Made by a program: the position numbers and the translations under genes
Shown here: positions 6,829 to 15,293 of the stretch, piece after piece
Position numbering within the stretch: the first letter of the stretch is position 1
How the letters are laid out: every line of letters starts with the position of its first letter
Source: a virus
DNA length: 21,655 bases
Strand: one strand, 5' to 3'
IMG/VR virus record: IMGVR_UViG_3300000525_000035
Span: 3,206-24,860 of that record
The notes under the pieces: model-generated
Databases searched by the model: none
Seen by the model: only the letters and a program-made list of their open reading frames with translations
What the model was told of the DNA's origin: nothing

Positions 6829-9800
6829 ATGACTATTGCACTTACCATAAATGGGACCACATATAACTATCCAGAGACTGGAGATTTGTCATGGGGTCCG
6901 GATGCAACTGATTGGTCACTTGCGGTTACTAATGGAATGTTGCAAAAAGCAGGGGGACTATTCCAGCTTTTAGCGGAAGTTGATTTTGGAACTACTCACG
7001 GTGTTAAATCACTATACTATAAATCAAGAACTGCAAACGTTGCTGCTGCAGGGCAATTAAGACTAGCAAGGGCCGATGTTGTTAGCTGGAGAAATCAGGC
7101 AAACAGTGCGGATCTCTCACTGTCAGTAGATGCCTCTAACAACTTATTTTTTAATAGTGTTGCGCTAGTCTCTTTATTCACTGGCGTAACAGACACCAAC
7201 TCAATTGATTTAACATTAACGGGAACTGTTTTAAGTTCAGACTTGAAACTTTCAGCAACTGCAGCAGGAGCTGGTAACTTTAATCTTTCAAACTCTATCA
7301 ATTCCGACGGCCTTCAGACCCAGACATCTATCGCAACGACTTCACTTACTGGTGTTTTATCGAATACGGATTGGACTACATTTAATTCAAAATTAACTAG
7401 CGTTTTAACAAGTGCTAATGTCTTTGTCGGTAATGTTTCAAACGTAGCGACCGGAGTAGCAATCTCAGGAGATATCTCAATTAATAATGCAGGCCTCACG
7501 GCAATAGCATCAGGAGTAATTGTAAATGCTGACATAAATGCGTCAGCAGGAATTGCAGTAAGTAAGCTTGCTACTTTAACCGCATCAAGAGCGGTAGTTT
7601 CTGATGGTTCTGGTTTTGTATCAGCAGCAACAACAACAGCGACAGAGATTGGCTTTGTTAACGGTGTTACAAGTGCAATCCAAACTCAACTAGATGCTAA
7701 ATCCACTAATGTTCTTACTAGTGGAAGAATCTTTGTTGGAAACGTTTCAAACGTGGCGACAGCTGTTGCGATGAGTGGTGATATCGCAATTGATAATGCT
7801 GGAGCAACTTCCATAGCGGCAGGAGTTATATTAAATGCTGACGTTAACGCATCAGCAGCTATCGCAAGATCAAAACTTGGAGCTGGTACAAATAACTTTG
7901 TAGTAATTAATAGTGGAGCTGGAGCATTTTCAGAAGAAGCGACACTTGCAAAATCTCGCGGTGGTTCCGGTCAAGATAACAGCTCAATTACCTTTCCAGC
8001 ATCGGGAACATTAGCAACGCTCGCTGGAGTTGAGGCACTCACAAATAAAGATTATCAAGGCGGGACAGCTTCCAATACGCTTAGGTTAACAATTCCAAAT
8101 AATACAAAAGCAAATCTAGATGCACTAACTAGAAAAGAAGCTACCTTAGTTTACGCAACAGATGATGATCTTTTATATGTAGACAATGGAGCAAGTTTAG
8201 TTGCAGTAGGTTCTGGAACTAGTTCAAACATAAATTATATTACAAACGCAAGCGCAACGGATAACACAACTGGGTGGGCAACATACGCGGACGCTGCAGG
8301 TGTTGCGCCTGTTGATGGAACTGGTGGATCTCCAGACATAACATGGACCAGGACAACTACTTTACCACTAGCTGGTGTTGCATCTTTTCTACTCACGAAA
8401 GATGCAGCAAACAGACAAGGACAGGGAGCTTCTTTCGCATTCACTTCCAATAGTGACGATCAAGGACAGCCTGACTATATGTCTTGCTCATTTCAAACAT
8501 CCGCAAATTATGTTGCCGGAGATGTCAGATTTTATTTAGTTGATGTAACAAACTCAGTAGTCATTGAGCCGATGAACGTTCAACTTCCATCAAATAGTAA
8601 TTTCGGTAGACAAGTTTCTTATTTTCAATTACCGATAAATTCAACTTCATACAGATTATGTGTTCACGTCGCATCAGTCAGTGCACTTGCTTATACTATC
8701 AAATTTGATACTTTTTTCTTTGGCCCTCAAAGTTTATTTACAGGCGCAATGGTTAGTGATTGGTCATCATTTACTCCAACTGGTTCATGGTCAGCAAACA
8801 CTACATACACGGGAAGACAAAGAAGAGTTGGTGATTCATTAGAAATGGACATTCAGATTACTTTATCTGGCGCACCAACGGCCGCAGCACTTACAGTAAA
8901 TATGCCTGCAGGATTAACGATTGATGTCGCTAAGCTTGCAGCACCATCAAACTTACTACAAAGAATTGGACTAGTATCCTTGAGAGATGCAGGCACCGAT
9001 ACCTTTTCAGGCTTTGCACTTTTAGAATCCAACTATACATCGTTTTCTATTATGCGAGATGATGGTGACGGCACTGTCAGTGCAGTTACTCAAGTAGCAC
9101 CTTACACCTTTGCTAACACTGATTATATTCAAATTAAAATAGCATTAATTCCGATAGTGGGCTGGTCCTCTGGTGTTCAATTAGCTAGTCAAGCAACGAA
9201 TCAAATTGTCGCAACAAGAGCGATTAAAACAGCAACTCAGACAATAACAGTTAACCCAACTAAGGTTACATTTACAAGTGTTGCCACCGCCAATACCGGG
9301 TACGACACTACAACTTCATTCGACACTACAAACAGCCGATTCGTTGCACCAAATGCTGGATTTTATCAAGTGCGCATTGGATGTGTAGCGGCTGATTATA
9401 ACGTTGCAGTCAATATGTCCGGTCTTATTTATATAAACGGAGCGGCTTACTTAAGGCAAGATTTTATCTCTGCCAATGTGGCAACTACTCGGACGAACTT
9501 GGTTACTGCAACATTGCAATTAGTGAGAGGTGACTTTGTAGAATTTTTTGCTGGAAGCACTGATACATCATTTGATGTTTCAGGAAATACTGGCACAAAC
9601 GTTTTGCAATCATTTTTTGAGGTAAGCCAAATCCTTGGAAATCAAACCATCGGGATGGATGAAGTAGTAGCATGTTGTTATACAACAAACGCTGGTCAAT
9701 CTTTTACAGATGGCGTGGATGCGGATGTAATTTATGAAGATAGGGTGTTTGATACACATAACGCCTACAACACTACTACTGGAGTCTATACAGTTCCCGC

Positions 9801-10101
9801 TGCTGGTGTTTACTTAACACAAGCCAAAATATCATTCGCTGCATCTTCCGGAACTTGGGGAATAGGGGAAGCAGGCAACATTTATATTTACGTTAATGGT
9901 GTTCTGTCCTCAAATGCTTTTCTTAGGATGGAAGCAACAGTGGCGGGAACATTTGTTGCAAATATACCGCCTACTTTTTACTCAGGTAGTTTTGCTAGAG
10001 GTGATTTAATTAAAGTTAATGCCGGACAGAATACAGCCTCAACACAAGCGCTATCAGTAAGCGGTTTTGTAAACATCGTTTCAATTCAAAGGATTAAATA
10101 A
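6829..10101 (+). CDS. Tail fibre / receptor-binding protein with two C1q-like domains
   Basis: This 1090-aa protein has a modular fibre layout. Residues 1-115 hold a conserved phage N-terminal unit (TINGTTYNYPETG, WGPDATDW, MLQKAGGLFQLLAEVDFG, YYKSRT, RADVVSWRN) that probably attaches it to the virion or other proteins. Residues about 192-248 and 295-351 are two related repeats (VFVGNVSNVATGVAISGD and IFVGNVSNVATAVAMSGD), joined by a typical fibre linker, VTSAIQTQLDAK. About 468-632 is a jelly-roll-like, carbohydrate-binding-type region starting INYITNASATDN. About 632-800 holds SDWSSFTPTGSWS and YTGRQRRVGDSLEM. About 810-942 and 945-1090 are two C1q/TNF-like beta domains with the FDTTNSRFVAPNAGFYQV and FDTHNAYNTTTGVYTVP hallmarks. 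No enzyme motif is visible. An AAAAGGAAAG site precedes the ATG, and the TAA overlaps the next ATG. Domain names are from recalled family patterns. Confidence 0.85.
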   Translation: MTIALTINGTTYNYPETGDLSWGPDATDWSLAVTNGMLQKAGGLFQLLAEVDFGTTHGVKSLYYKSRTANVAAAGQLRLARADVVSWRNQANSADLSLSVDASNNLFFNSVALVSLFTGVTDTNSIDLTLTGTVLSSDLKLSATAAGAGNFNLSNSINSDGLQTQTSIATTSLTGVLSNTDWTTFNSKLTSVLTSANVFVGNVSNVATGVAISGDISINNAGLTAIASGVIVNADINASAGIAVSKLATLTASRAVVSDGSGFVSAATTTATEIGFVNGVTSAIQTQLDAKSTNVLTSGRIFVGNVSNVATAVAMSGDIAIDNAGATSIAAGVILNADVNASAAIARSKLGAGTNNFVVINSGAGAFSEEATLAKSRGGSGQDNSSITFPASGTLATLAGVEALTNKDYQGGTASNTLRLTIPNNTKANLDALTRKEATLVYATDDDLLYVDNGASLVAVGSGTSSNINYITNASATDNTTGWATYADAAGVAPVDGTGGSPDITWTRTTTLPLAGVASFLLTKDAANRQGQGASFAFTSNSDDQGQPDYMSCSFQTSANYVAGDVRFYLVDVTNSVVIEPMNVQLPSNSNFGRQVSYFQLPINSTSYRLCVHVASVSALAYTIKFDTFFFGPQSLFTGAMVSDWSSFTPTGSWSANTTYTGRQRRVGDSLEMDIQITLSGAPTAAALTVNMPAGLTIDVAKLAAPSNLLQRIGLVSLRDAGTDTFSGFALLESNYTSFSIMRDDGDGTVSAVTQVAPYTFANTDYIQIKIALIPIVGWSSGVQLASQATNQIVATRAIKTATQTITVNPTKVTFTSVATANTGYDTTTSFDTTNSRFVAPNAGFYQVRIGCVAADYNVAVNMSGLIYINGAAYLRQDFISANVATTRTNLVTATLQLVRGDFVEFFAGSTDTSFDVSGNTGTNVLQSFFEVSQILGNQTIGMDEVVACCYTTNAGQSFTDGVDADVIYEDRVFDTHNAYNTTTGVYTVPAAGVYLTQAKISFAASSGTWGIGEAGNIYIYVNGVLSSNAFLRMEATVAGTFVANIPPTFYSGSFARGDLIKVNAGQNTASTQALSVSGFVNIVSIQRIK
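7402..7881 (+). repeat. Pair of 57-residue repeats in the fibre shaft
   Basis: Two copies of a coding repeat lie at 7402-7572 and 7711-7881, 309 bases apart. Their proteins align without gaps and share cores such as GNVSNVAT, SGDI, NAG, NAD and NASA. The DNA of the two copies has drifted at many third positions (for example GTTTTAACAAGT against GTTCTTACTAGT), so the duplication is old or kept by selection on protein. Repeats of this type build the elongated part of fibres. Confidence 0.8.
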
Positions 10102-10547
10102 TGTTTAAAGCATCAATTGCAAACAGAAAGCAGAATTTACTTTGGGAAGCTAAGTTTGAATCTCAAGAATTGGCGCAAGAGTGGTTGAATAAACAAATTG
10201 GCAAGCATTACAGAATGCCAGAGAGAGAGATTGGGATTTCAGTAGGAGAGTTTCAAGAATTAGACGCTAGTGAAATAAAAGAAGTGAAAGAAGATAGTGA
10301 AAATGGTAAAAAAAACATAGTTTTAAATGCTGAATTTAGCTATGAAATTATTGATTTAAATCTAGATGCTGAATATGTCAAAAATGAAACAATGCAAAAA
10401 AGAATAAAAGAATACCCATCGTTGAATGAAAAAGTAGATGCGCTACTTAGCTTAGCCGACGGAGATGATAGTGCAATCCTTTTAGTAAATAGTAAAATAA
10501 GAGCAATTAATCAAAAATATCCAATTATAGGTGAGGTAGTAAAATGA
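10101..10547 (+). CDS. Small protein after the fibre gene, possible fibre assembly factor
   Basis: The 148-aa protein starts in a TAATG overlap with the fibre stop and ends in an ATGA overlap with the next gene, so it is probably translated by coupling. It is charged and helix-rich with no membrane segment. The N-terminal part MFKASIANRKQNLLWEAKFE and SQELAQEWLNKQIGKHYRMP looks like a small alpha/beta unit. The C-terminal part (RIKEYPSLNEKVDALLSLA, then SKIRAINQKYP) resembles the EYP-x-x-x-x-x-DAL motif near the end of some phage tail or fibre assembly proteins. The middle (SYEIIDLNLDAEYVK) is compatible with that reading. A run of eight A at 10308-10315 is in frame. I do not recognise a firm family; the role is inferred from position and the short C-terminal motif. 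Confidence 0.5.
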   Translation: MFKASIANRKQNLLWEAKFESQELAQEWLNKQIGKHYRMPEREIGISVGEFQELDASEIKEVKEDSENGKKNIVLNAEFSYEIIDLNLDAEYVKNETMQKRIKEYPSLNEKVDALLSLADGDDSAILLVNSKIRAINQKYPIIGEVVK

Positions 10548-11155
10548 AATACAATTTGGTCGAGAAGACAGAAACAGTAAACGGTGCTGGTGGTCCTTTT
10601 TATACCGCACCGATAAAAATATCTTCGGTTGGTGGCGACTCCATTGCTTGCCAATGTAACATTGTAGTTGCTTCGTCTTCGGTTAAGACTTTTGCGGCAA
10701 GCGCAGTTGACATTGCAACGGACATTATTACTATACTGGCCCATGGCTTTACGACTGGCAGAGTTGGTCAAGTCTCCAATCCAGGGGCACTCCCTACGGG
10801 GCTCTCGGCATCGACAGATTATTTTGTAATTTATGTAAGTAGCGACACCATTAAGCTAGCAACGAGTTTAGCGAATGCTCAAGCAGGGACCGCGATTAAT
10901 ATTACAGCTCAAGGTTCAGGTACAAACACTTTTACACCTACTGCTCTTTCAGGAGCGTCTGTCACTCTTTACCAAAGCAACGATAATTTGACGTACATTG
11001 GCCTAGGATCTTCGCAAAATATTACTACCAATGGAACCCTGATGGTTGCTTATGATAGGCCATTAAGCGGTTGGATTATTCTTGGATACGTAACGACTGC
11101 CGGCCAATTAAACACTTCAGTTATCACAATAGTTAAGGGCGATAAAGTAATTTAA
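10544..11155 (+). CDS. Small virion beta protein carrying an inserted AHG-type module
   Basis: The 203-aa protein starts in an ATGA overlap. Residues 1-46 and about 138-203 (VTLYQSNDNLTYIGL, LMVAYDRPLSGWIILGYV) can be read as one beta-sandwich interrupted by a module at about 47-137. Without the insert it resembles the 106-aa protein at 20722-21042 (VQVQHSNNKINWASL in the same place). The module has the pattern IITILAHGFTTGRVGQVS, LPTGLSASTDYFVIYV, TIKLATSLANAQAGTAI, known from many phage structural proteins. The DNA of the insert is G+C-rich: hand count 46 of 80 bases at 10741-10820, against 24 of 60 at 10961-11020. No enzyme motif is seen. A virion surface or fibre-associated role is likely; no exact function can be named. 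Confidence 0.6.
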   Translation: MKYNLVEKTETVNGAGGPFYTAPIKISSVGGDSIACQCNIVVASSSVKTFAASAVDIATDIITILAHGFTTGRVGQVSNPGALPTGLSASTDYFVIYVSSDTIKLATSLANAQAGTAINITAQGSGTNTFTPTALSGASVTLYQSNDNLTYIGLGSSQNITTNGTLMVAYDRPLSGWIILGYVTTAGQLNTSVITIVKGDKVI

Positions 11156-11169
11156 AGGAGTATTTTTGT

Positions 11170-11430
11170 ATGGATGATTTGGCGCGAAAATTAAAAGGCA
11201 TTAGCAGTTTAATGAATGAGTTGATTCAGGAGATGAAGCCTGGGGCAAAGGATTTAGACGGAATGTTGGGAAGAGTAGAGCCAGCAATAGAGGATAGCGG
11301 AATAAAGTCTATCGAGATTGAGGGTGAAATTCCAATGGAAGAAGAAGAAGAAATGGCTTTCGACATGGAAGAGGAAGATGAATCAAAAATGTCTCCGCTT
11401 AAGCGCCTCAAAAAGATGGGAATTAAATAA
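11170..11430 (+). CDS. Small acidic hypothetical protein
   Basis: The 86-aa protein has an N-terminal helix (MDDLARKLKGISSLMNELIQ), a middle with many acidic residues (PMEEEEEMAFDMEEEDESK) and a short basic end (SPLKRLKKMGIK). The start ATG at 11170 lies nine bases after a good AAGGAG site (11155-11160), and its TAA overlaps the ATG of the head-tail adaptor gene (TAATG), so it is very likely a real coding gene. I do not recognise a family. Its place between fibre and adaptor genes suggests a minor virion or assembly component. Acidic small proteins can act as DNA mimics or assembly chaperones, but nothing in the sequence decides between these. Confidence 0.6.
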   Translation: MDDLARKLKGISSLMNELIQEMKPGAKDLDGMLGRVEPAIEDSGIKSIEIEGEIPMEEEEEMAFDMEEEDESKMSPLKRLKKMGIK

Positions 11431-12398
11431 TGGCATTGCCACAGCTTCCACAGTACGACACAGAAGAATTAATCATCATGATTAAGGAGTGCAGTGGGGT
11501 GCCTACTAGTCAGTTAACATATACCGATTCTGACTTCTGTCGACTTGCAACTAATAGAATGCAAAATATTGTAGTTCCAGAAATTATGTCAGTCAGGGAA
11601 GAATACTTCGTTGATTTCGAGGATTTCTCAGCACCAAGTAGTGGAATAATTGCTATCCCCTCTAAAGCAATTGGAGAAAAACTAAGATCAGTTTGCTATG
11701 TTTCTCAAACCAATCCACTTATATTAATTAATCTGCCACGTCTCACTCTTGATACAGTAGCGGGTGTACTCGCTGGTGGTTCAAGTTATTTTTCTGGATT
11801 CTATGTTCAAAATAATTCTATTTATCTGTATCCAAATACAAGTGTGACTGTTGGTTCAACAATCAGACTTTATTATTATAAAAGAGCTTTATCTCTAGCA
11901 CCGCCATCAGCATATGGGCAAATCTCGTCCATCGATATTCCATCAGCAACAGTTGTCTTGAGTTATGTTCCTTCCACATGGGCAACAGGAACTAGATTGA
12001 ATGCAGTTTCAAGTACTGCTGGTTTTGCAATAACAAGTTCACTTGCAACAATTGTAACCGTCTCTAGTCCGTCTGTTGTTTTGGATAGTGTTATTGGTTT
12101 GTCAGTCGGCGATTATTTAAGTGTTGAGGGATATTCAGCAATTCCACAAATACCAGTGGAAGCTCACGCGTACCTTGCTCAATTGACTGCAGCGAAAGCA
12201 CTACAAGGTCTTGGCGATCGGGCCGCAATGGAAGCCGCTATGATAGATGCAGCTCAGATGCAAAAAAATATGTTCGTTATGATTGGAAGCAGAGTTGATG
12301 GATCTGGCAAAAAGATAGTTGCTGGTAATGGTGGGATCCGAGCGGCCTCTGGCATGAGGAATAACGGTTTTGGTGGAATTGGTAGAGGAGGATTGTAG
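11430..12398 (+). CDS. Head-tail adaptor (connector) protein
   Basis: The 322-aa protein matches the podovirus adaptor pattern, a ring that docks under the portal. Residues 1-60 (YDTEELIIMIKECSGVP, TDSDFCRLATNRMQN) give the first helices. Residues 62-160 form the strand-rich middle (AIPSKAIGEKLRSVCYV, SIYLYPNTSVTVG, IRLYYYKRALSLAPP). Residues 238-290 give the typical closing helices starting IPQIPVEAHAYLAQLTAAKA and ending before IGSRVDGSGKKIV. Between them, residues about 163-237 look like an inserted beta module (SSIDIPSATVVLSYVPSTW, SPSVVLDSVIGLSVGDYL). The glycine-rich C-terminus is probably flexible. It starts in a TAATG overlap, and the nozzle-like gene follows three bases after the stop. 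Adaptor identity is from family pattern and position. Confidence 0.8.
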   Translation: MALPQLPQYDTEELIIMIKECSGVPTSQLTYTDSDFCRLATNRMQNIVVPEIMSVREEYFVDFEDFSAPSSGIIAIPSKAIGEKLRSVCYVSQTNPLILINLPRLTLDTVAGVLAGGSSYFSGFYVQNNSIYLYPNTSVTVGSTIRLYYYKRALSLAPPSAYGQISSIDIPSATVVLSYVPSTWATGTRLNAVSSTAGFAITSSLATIVTVSSPSVVLDSVIGLSVGDYLSVEGYSAIPQIPVEAHAYLAQLTAAKALQGLGDRAAMEAAMIDAAQMQKNMFVMIGSRVDGSGKKIVAGNGGIRAASGMRNNGFGGIGRGGL

Positions 12399-12401
12399 CC
12401 A

Positions 12402-15293
12402 ATGGCACAGCCTTTAAATCAAAAACTTGATCTAAAAATTAAAGGGCTTTTTACAAGTCCAAATAACTTTTCAGCAGTTCCAGTTGGTGCACTAAGTGTT
12501 GCTGATAATTTAGTAATCAATGCGCCCGACATTCTTGAATCAAGAAGAGGCCAGAAACAATATGGAACAGAGTTAACAATTGGCGCAGGCCAAATTGATA
12601 AGCAATTTAATTACGCTTCATCATTGATAGTTTCTTATAATAACAAACTTGCATATGATTCAGGCTCTGGAACTTGGGTGGATTACGCTGGAACATACGC
12701 ACCGCCATCTTCTGCCTTTAAAATAAGATCCCTGGAAGCTTTAAGAAACTTTTATTTCACATCAAGTGTTGGTATTTATAAAATTGATAGTTTAACCTCA
12801 CCGCCGAGAAAGGCCGGAGTGGTTGAGGCGTTATCCGGAACCGCTTCTTTAACTGGTGCTTCTGGTTATTTAGCTACTAATACAGCAGTGGCTTACAGAT
12901 TAGTATGGGGCTATAAAGATGCGAATAATAATTTGCTGCTTGGCGCTCCTTCGCAGCGCCTGGTGGTTAGTAATAGTTCTGGTGGCGGCAGAGATGTTAT
13001 TCTCACTTATTTAATTCCTTCGTCAATTACAACTGAATATTTCTATCAAATCTATCGCTCACCTGCTACATTATCAGCGGCTGATGAACCAAATGACGAA
13101 TTGCAATTAGTAATTCAGGGCAATCCAACTGCCGCACAGATAACGGCCAAATCATTTGCGACAACTGATATCACTCCATTTTCTTTAATGAGGACGACAC
13201 TTTACACGTCTCCTTCATTAGAGGGAATTAGAAACGCAAACTATGAACCGCCATTTGCAAAAGACATGGACGTTTTTAAGACCTCTGCTTTTTATGCAAA
13301 CGTAACACAAAAACAAAGTCTATCGCTTGCAATTATTTCAGTGAACTCACCTTCACTCGGCTATTACACCGATGCGACTACAGGGACAAATTCAGGCACT
13401 CCTGATCTAACAACAATTTTATCAACTACTGATCTAAGAATAGGAATGCGCATTGTTGGTACTGGTGTTCCTACTAATACTTTTATTACTGCAATCCCTA
13501 GTGCAACGACAGTCACGATGAGTAAAAACGCTACGGCCACAGGAAGCGTGAGTATTGAATTTCAAGATAGATTTTCAATTGGCGGCGTTGATTACTTCGC
13601 TGCTGCTGCTGCAGATGTTGCGACAAACTCCTTTTTGGTTTATATCGCTGGAACTCCAGCGCAAAACATAAATGAAACCGCTTTAAATTTAATTCAAATC
13701 ATCAATACTAGTGTTTCAAATACGACACTTTATGCTTATTATATTTCAGCACTTAATGATCTTCCTGGGCAGATGCTTTTTAAAGAACGCGCCTCTGGTG
13801 GCACTTCTTTTAGTGCGACTTCTACCTCAGGCAATTCTTTTTCTCCTATTTTACCTAGCGGTAAACTCATCGCTGGTAACACAATTGCTAGTGCAACTGT
13901 TGTTACTAGTACAGCTCACGGCCTTACTAGTGGGAATGTAATATTTATTTATAGTTCAAATTCTACGCCTTCTATTAATGGGCAATATACAGTCACCGTT
14001 TTATCGGCCAACACATTTTCAATTCCCGTAAATGTTACTGTTGCCGGAACCTCTGGTTACTGGATATTGAACGATGATATCGTGGTGTCTGACAATGATG
14101 CTCAACAAAATAGAGTATTCGTCTCTAAACCAGGGCAGGTGGAATCGGTACCACTTTATACTTATTACGATATCGGATCTGCAAACTTTGGAATTGATCG
14201 GGCCCTAGCATTAAGGGATGGAATATTTTTTTTCAAGCAAGATGGTATTTATAGATTATCAGGGGAATCCTTTGAATCCTTTACTGTATTGCTTGTGGAC
14301 AATACTTCCTCTCTTATCTGCAACGAGTCTGCGGTCGCCTTTAATAATCAGATATTTTGTTTTACTGACCAAGGTATTTGCGCCGTAACTGATTCAGGAG
14401 TTGAGATTAAATCAATTCCGATCGAAACAGAGTTGCTGGAATTATCCAGCGAGCAATATACCAATTTTGCAACGGCCTCATTTGGTATTGGCTACGAATC
14501 AGCAAGACAATACATTTTCTTTACTGTGACAAAAACAACTGACACGTATGCAACACAAGCATTTGTTTTTAACTCGTTAACTAATACATGGACACGTTGG
14601 CCTATTGCTAGAACTTGCGGAATTGTTGGCACAACAGTCAATAAATTATTCTTAGGAAAAGCGGCAACTGGACAAGTTTTAATTGAGCGCAAAAGTTACA
14701 CAAACGATGATTATGCCGATGAGCAATATGCAGTAACTATTGCGAGTGTTGACTCAACCGTGCAATTAACTTTAGTTAATGCAGCACTAGTGGCCGTTGA
14801 CATGACTATAGTTCAAGGGTTCAGAAGAGCACTCGTTACTGCAAAGGTTGGTAATGTTTTAACAATTGTTGCAACTTCGGGCTTCACTGCCGCAGCCGCA
14901 ATTGTGTACACACCAATAGATAATTTAGCTGAATTCATTCCAATCGATGTTGATAATCCAGGTTTGTTAAAACAATTTTCTGAAATATCTATTTTCTTTC
15001 GTAATGCTTCTTTCGTTAGTATCGATGCAACATTTAGCACGAATATTTCAGGTGCCACTAAATTAGTTGAAATATTAAATAAGTCAAATCAAGGTTGGGG
15101 AAATTTCAACTGGGGAGATACTGGATGGGGCGGCGCTCTCGGTGGTCAAGCAGTTTTAAGAACGTATGTACCCAGAGAACAACAATTAGGATCATGGATG
15201 GGATTATCATTAAGAACTAATGAATCATTCACTGGATTTAGTTTGCAAGGAATTTCTATTCTTTATAACATGACATCAAGCTGGATTAAATAA
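12402..15293 (+). CDS. Large tail nozzle / tail stabilisation-type protein
   Basis: The 963-aa protein resembles the large beta-propeller-like tail proteins of podoviruses that close and extend the tail below the adaptor. Its start, LDLKIKGLFTSPNNFSAVP with GALSVADNLVINAPDILESR, is the usual N-terminus of this group. Later parts show LRDGIFFFKQDGIYRLSGES, NQIFCFTDQGICAV and NSLTNTWTRWPIAR, repeated blade-like motifs. The protein is enlarged by apparent modules: about residues 333-386 (DLRIGMRIVGTGVPT), 391-478 (SIGGVDYFAAAAADV), 494-552 (ATVVTSTAHGLTSGN) and 773-830 (AVTIASVDSTVQLTLVN). The end WGNFNWGDTGWGG and LRTNESFTGFSLQGISI fits a closing unit. A strong GGAGG site lies inside the adaptor end, and the TAA overlaps the next ATG. 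A receptor-binding role for the modules is possible. Confidence 0.8.
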   Translation: MAQPLNQKLDLKIKGLFTSPNNFSAVPVGALSVADNLVINAPDILESRRGQKQYGTELTIGAGQIDKQFNYASSLIVSYNNKLAYDSGSGTWVDYAGTYAPPSSAFKIRSLEALRNFYFTSSVGIYKIDSLTSPPRKAGVVEALSGTASLTGASGYLATNTAVAYRLVWGYKDANNNLLLGAPSQRLVVSNSSGGGRDVILTYLIPSSITTEYFYQIYRSPATLSAADEPNDELQLVIQGNPTAAQITAKSFATTDITPFSLMRTTLYTSPSLEGIRNANYEPPFAKDMDVFKTSAFYANVTQKQSLSLAIISVNSPSLGYYTDATTGTNSGTPDLTTILSTTDLRIGMRIVGTGVPTNTFITAIPSATTVTMSKNATATGSVSIEFQDRFSIGGVDYFAAAAADVATNSFLVYIAGTPAQNINETALNLIQIINTSVSNTTLYAYYISALNDLPGQMLFKERASGGTSFSATSTSGNSFSPILPSGKLIAGNTIASATVVTSTAHGLTSGNVIFIYSSNSTPSINGQYTVTVLSANTFSIPVNVTVAGTSGYWILNDDIVVSDNDAQQNRVFVSKPGQVESVPLYTYYDIGSANFGIDRALALRDGIFFFKQDGIYRLSGESFESFTVLLVDNTSSLICNESAVAFNNQIFCFTDQGICAVTDSGVEIKSIPIETELLELSSEQYTNFATASFGIGYESARQYIFFTVTKTTDTYATQAFVFNSLTNTWTRWPIARTCGIVGTTVNKLFLGKAATGQVLIERKSYTNDDYADEQYAVTIASVDSTVQLTLVNAALVAVDMTIVQGFRRALVTAKVGNVLTIVATSGFTAAAAIVYTPIDNLAEFIPIDVDNPGLLKQFSEISIFFRNASFVSIDATFSTNISGATKLVEILNKSNQGWGNFNWGDTGWGGALGGQAVLRTYVPREQQLGSWMGLSLRTNESFTGFSLQGISILYNMTSSWIK

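Noticed and set aside
10308-10315. Run of eight A in the gene after the fibre as a possible -1 frameshift site, as in tail assembly chaperone pairs.
   Set aside because: A -1 shift reaches TGA after only about six codons (10331-10333) and adds no domain. Similar A runs occur elsewhere in this AT-rich DNA, for example near 19974.
13711-13941. A 76-codon + strand frame inside the nozzle-like gene.
   Set aside because: It is an out-of-frame shadow made of repeated hydrophobic residues over the Ala/Thr-rich module and has no ribosome binding site.
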